Positions 59,901 through 64,000 of a DNA stretch of 64,000 bases are shown here, in pieces. The stretch covers positions 27,408,802 to 27,472,801 of the forward strand of contig NC_063258.1 of assembly GCF_019578655.1 (NCBI RefSeq), in the 5' to 3' direction. The first letter of the stretch is position 1, and each line of letters opens with the position of its first letter. A model generated the notes under the pieces. It was not told the DNA's origin and ran no database searches. It saw only the letters and a program-made list of their open reading frames with translations. The stretch is from Ricinus communis. Its lineage: Eukaryota > Streptophyta > Magnoliopsida > Malpighiales > Euphorbiaceae. Both the position numbers and the translations under genes were made by a program.

Positions 59901-62900
59901 TCCACTCTTTCTATTGGAGCCTGAAGTTAGGTCATGTAAGAAAACACTTCTTAGTATATACACTTTTAAGTAAATTTTATTATTTTTATGTACTTTTGAA
60001 TTTTCTTTTTCTTATTTATTTCTTTTAAAAAAAATTGGTGAATTTTGAATCATGATACTCATTGTGAGACTAAGCACCATTTAAATAATTAAATCCTATG
60101 ATTAAGAATTTACCTAGACAATTAGCTAATGAAAATATCAAATATCAAAACATACAATCTACTAAATGAAAGTAAGCTTGGTCAAGAAATTTAATCTCAA
60201 TTTAGAACAAATTATATTTGACTATTTTAGAAAATCAGGATAAATAATATAAAACATTATAAAATCTAAAGATGTTTAATACAATATATCAAAAACATTG
60301 AATTCAGTCAAAATCTAAATTTAATACGATACATAGCATATATTATTATTTCTCACCATATTAAAAACAATTCGTTAATAAAGATGTTTTCACTGAGCTA
60401 TATATATATATATATATATAAAAGAATGATTTTAAAGCATAGTATATAATACTTTTAGTTTAAAATTAAATGGATGAGTGAATCAAAGCATCAACATCTG
60501 CAATCTTTATTCAAGAGTGCAGACTTCGAATTGTTGCTATCGGATAATTAAACTATTGAAGAGTGCAATTAATAAATTTGTTGAGTAGGCACTCTACTAA
60601 AATCAAAGGATAAAAACACACAAGAGTAAAGCAGCCATGTCGGATTTTACTAGTTGGCAACACTTGTTTGTAGCCCTGTACGATGTATCAAGGGGCTTTG
60701 TTAAAACTATTGACCATCCTTAAAATGTATTTTTTTTCTTCTTATTTTATGATTTTTCATTAATGCGATTGAATAATATAGAAAAGGAAAAGGGACCAAA
60801 ATTAGGTTATTTGGGTTGAAAATCTTGTGAACAATGGAAGTAAACCTAAAGGAGTACATAAGCAATAGAGAAATGCTTGTTTAATTTAGAAAATGAGATG
60901 GAACCCATAAACTGTAAATAAAGTGAACTAATATTAGGTGGAGATCAAATGTGATTGTTTAACTAAGTGTGGATTTGAAGTCAAAATAAAGAAGCCAAAT
61001 CTAAGTACTCAAAAGCCATAGATTATATATCTAGGAACAGATGGCACTAATAATTATTTGAGCATATACACAACCCATAGAAATTGCAACCAATCACATC
61101 TCAGAACCTAGGGATTATATGTCAAACACCCTAATTAAAGTGTTCACATAACTTTTATCACGTTTATAGTATTTCTACAACTGCATGTGCTGACTGCAGT
61201 TGTGAATTTCTGCGTGGTTTAATTGAATAATCACGCTATTAATTCATCACCCTTACCACTAATCCATGTGATAAGAATTTCATTGTCATATGTCAAAATG
61301 AAATTCTTGCAGAAAAGCCCTTAAACTATTTGGAAAATTTCAATTAAACTTCTACTGCTTTTCCTAATAATTACACTCTATACCTTTTGTAAGAGATTCA
61401 ATTAAACCTAAACCTTTTTAAACGCGTTTAATTAAACCCCATTTGCTAACTCTATTAACTTTTCGATTAGTAGCAGAGGACTGTTCAAATTTCACCAATA
61501 ATAGGATGATGCGTAATTATATTTGTTATTTAAATAAAATAAAAATACTTTCCATTTCAGTTTTCCACTGTCCAAATAAGCCTGACCTCCAAATGAAAAA
61601 AACGTTAAAGAGAAAAAGAAAATAACATGGTGTTGATTGAATTGTCTACCGTTGATCATCCTCACCATCGCTTACCATCCTCGACCATGCTGGCTTTCTG
61701 AACAATTGCAACTGCACGCCTCAGAACTTGTTTGAGCTAGTCAGAGTGATTGATAGAGCTGGTGATTGTGTGGGCGGTTTTGATGGTAATGTTAATATAG
61801 AATTTGTGGCTGGCTGGAGATGTTAATAGAGCAAAACTTGGTGGGGGAGAAACTGTTGCAGATTTAGTAACAGAAGTGAACGGAGAAGGAGAAGGAGGCG
61901 TTAATGGTGGTGGTGATTTTGTTGCTGTTATTAATGATGGAAAACGTGTGGGGCATTTTTATTATTGTTGCTATTACTGGCTGCTTGAACAGTGATTTAT
62001 TATTTTAATTGTTGATCTTATTTTTCTTCACATATGAGTACAGATAAGAATAAAAATGAAGAGGGATTTAAGAGATAGAGAAGATACTTTTTTTAGTTGT
62101 GTTAGCAATTTGAGTTTAATTATATTTCTGAATAGATATTTAGAATATAAAAAAAAATGATCAGTATTTTTCTCCAAGTAATCACTAGAGAATGCTCTTT
62201 CTTGTCTCTAGTTTTTTACAGTTATCATGTATATTTAATAATTTTTAATTTTTATTGATGGATTCTGAATTACTTGTGAGCTATATAATAGGTGTAGTAG
62301 TAATTTCTTTTTATTCGTATAAAAATGAAAATCTAAATTTATATATTTTTATATTTGATGGTCAAATATTATTGAGTTATGTTTTAAATATGAAAATTCT
62401 ATTTTATTAGTTAAAATTCATTACTACATATGTATAATACCTCAAGAATATTGATAGATGGAACCAAAATCATAGGGGCCCATTTGACCAACAGAAGCAG
62501 TAATAATTTTGTGTTATTTATTTTCGTACAATTTACTGATAGAATACAAATGTCAAGGCAATGCAAAGGGGCCCTTGATTGAGCTTGAAATTATATTGTC
62601 TGTACTTAAAATTTGATTCCAAAGACTAAAGAAGAAGAAGAAGAAGGACATGGAGAGAGTAAAGAAGTAATTCTGATAATCCTCTAATTAATAGTGAATA
62701 TGATTAGCAATGCTAAGATCACAGCTGTATTTACATAGGAGGAATTTATGTTCATTAAATTAATTAGTTGACTCGAATTTGAGTAAATGGAAGAAGAGTG
62801 AGTGAGCTCACCTTTGTTGGACATCCCTCTTTTTTTCTCTTTGGAAGGATGCGTCCAAGAATTGGTGGGAAAATTAGTTTTTCTTTTTTTTTTTATTTTG

Positions 62901-63511
62901 TCTTTCCTGTCAACACAATAATTTAAAGACACAGTGAATAGGCTTACAAAATAATTTTAAAAGAATTAGTTCGTCATTCAAATTACTATATAAGTTTGAT
63001 TGGCAGTAGTGTAATATAATTCTCAATTATTAAAACTTATTCCTTTAAGAGGTTAAATCCCATTTTTCAATTATTATTAAAGATCTCCTGATACCCAAGA
63101 AACGAACAAGAGCTATTGTGGGATTTTTCATGAAATAGTTGCTAGGGATTGTATCCATGGTTAAAAGAATGTAGACCACTTTGGACCGCAATCTAAGCCA
63201 TCGTACTTATTTATTCGACAGCAGTAAAGCCATTTCTCATCCAACTACTCAATTCATTATTGGAAGAAATATGGGTTGTTCCAGACAGATATAATTTCTC
63301 AATTACCAATTCATCATCTCCATTTTTTTTTTTTAAAAAAAATAAACAAATTAATAGATTATTAGTAAAACCTAGGAAACTTGTTGAGATTCCTCTTCTG
63401 TTCATAGGATTAAATTTTGTTATCATGGGACTGGACAATTAATGAAAGTCCAATGTTATGGCTGTTAAATCTTATCACTATCACCCATAAGAACTTAACC
63501 ATAGGCAGCAG

Positions 63512-63551
<40 letters not shown>

Positions 63552-64000
63552 AGGAAATTGACGTGTCCTGTTGTGTGGGGGAACTGGGTCTACAGATTCA
63601 ATAAATAAAGGCCTTCGCATGTTACAGTAATTAATGAAGGAAGAATGGTAACTCAGCTAAAAACTAACCCTAAATCCAAACCCATATCATATGCCAAAAT
63701 GGAACCTAAGTTGGCACGGATTAATATACAGGAAGTGTTATTAGTTTTTGTAGTGTTGTGGTCTTGTTTGGCATAACAAAACCGGGGAAACTAGTCACGG
63801 TTTTCTTATAGAAACAAGAATAGCAACTACTTCACACTAGTTGTATTAATAGAGAGAGAGAGAGAGAGTGAATGGTATATTAAGTGAAGGGGAAGGCTTA
63901 GCCCATTCTACACCATGTAGAAATCCCACTACTTCCAGGCGGCTGTGACAGCTGTATGTTATGTGACCACCCCCCTGCTCCCACCTCTCCTCTCTTCCTA
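56986..64000. other. AT-rich intergenic region, no gene recognised
   Basis: After the poly-A run following the hydrolase stop (about 56985-57006) the DNA is AT-rich with only short random frames. SSRs: (TA)n at 60400-60420, (AAT)n at 63512-63549 and (GA)n at 63851-63868. A segment at about 61330-61440 repeats an AATTAAAC motif and resembles a transposon end, without an identifiable partner. The right end may be the flank of a gene outside the window. Confidence 0.5.
63512..63549. repeat. (AAT)n trinucleotide microsatellite
   Basis: About 12 perfect AAT/ATA repeats in intergenic DNA, likely length-variable between individuals. Confidence 0.93.

Noticed and set aside
61804..61995. Gly/Val-rich plus-strand frame of 63 residues
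   Set aside because: Low-complexity frame in AT-rich intergenic DNA without a recognised family or splice structure.
1..64000. tRNA, rRNA genes or CRISPR arrays
   Set aside because: No cloverleaf-like A/B-box pair with acceptor ends, no rRNA-like block and no regularly spaced short repeats were found by eye; the sequence is plant nuclear DNA, where CRISPR is not expected.

Overview
This is nuclear DNA from a flowering plant. It is AT-rich, its genes are split by GT-AG introns, and it carries copia, hAT, MITE and Mutator-like transposon remains and many SSRs. The protein set (NINJA, ATL RING-H2, STP sugar carrier, CAF1, GT47 exostosins) is eudicot. A rosid, perhaps Malpighiales, is my guess from general protein resemblance; the sequence alone does not prove the species.

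Layout: (1) 1-604, minus: 5' end of a plastid-targeted protein gene running off the left edge. (2) 2142-4697: an internally deleted Ty1/copia element with two LTRs and a perfect 5-bp target duplication. (3) 8514-15048, plus: a 15-exon gene for a roughly 1090-residue PP2C / double cyclic-nucleotide-binding / kinase-like fusion protein (plant 'PKG' type). A hAT MITE sits in intron 9. (4) 18661-19962, minus: ATL12/ATL42-type RING-H2 ubiquitin ligase. (5) 22620-24509, minus: NINJA, the JAZ-TOPLESS adaptor of jasmonate signalling, with a probable long 5'-UTR intron that holds a MITE. (6) About 26.1-35.0 kb: AT-rich, gene-poor DNA with a decayed Mutator-like element and a three-copy tandem repeat. 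(7) 35073-36816, plus: STP14-like monosaccharide/H+ symporter, convergent with (8) 37201-39754, minus: CAF1, a chloroplast group II intron splicing factor. (9) 40270-43569 and 45955-49665, plus: tandem GT47 exostosin-family glycosyltransferase paralogs whose exons 2-4 have identical lengths. (10) 51695-56985, plus: a ten-exon plant alpha/beta-hydrolase with a GHSKGG nucleophile elbow. (11) 57-64 kb: AT-rich intergenic DNA in which I see no gene.

Exon boundaries were built by hand from splice signals. In every multi-exon gene modelled completely, exon lengths and phases add up to one open frame. The genes are not an operon-like unit: jasmonate repression, protein degradation, sugar uptake, plastid RNA splicing and wall/Golgi glycosylation are unrelated jobs. 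The grouping of the PP2C/kinase, ATL, NINJA and CAF1 genes resembles, from memory, Arabidopsis At2g20020-At2g20050 and its duplicate near At4g28890-At4g28910, so it probably reflects conserved ancestral gene order.
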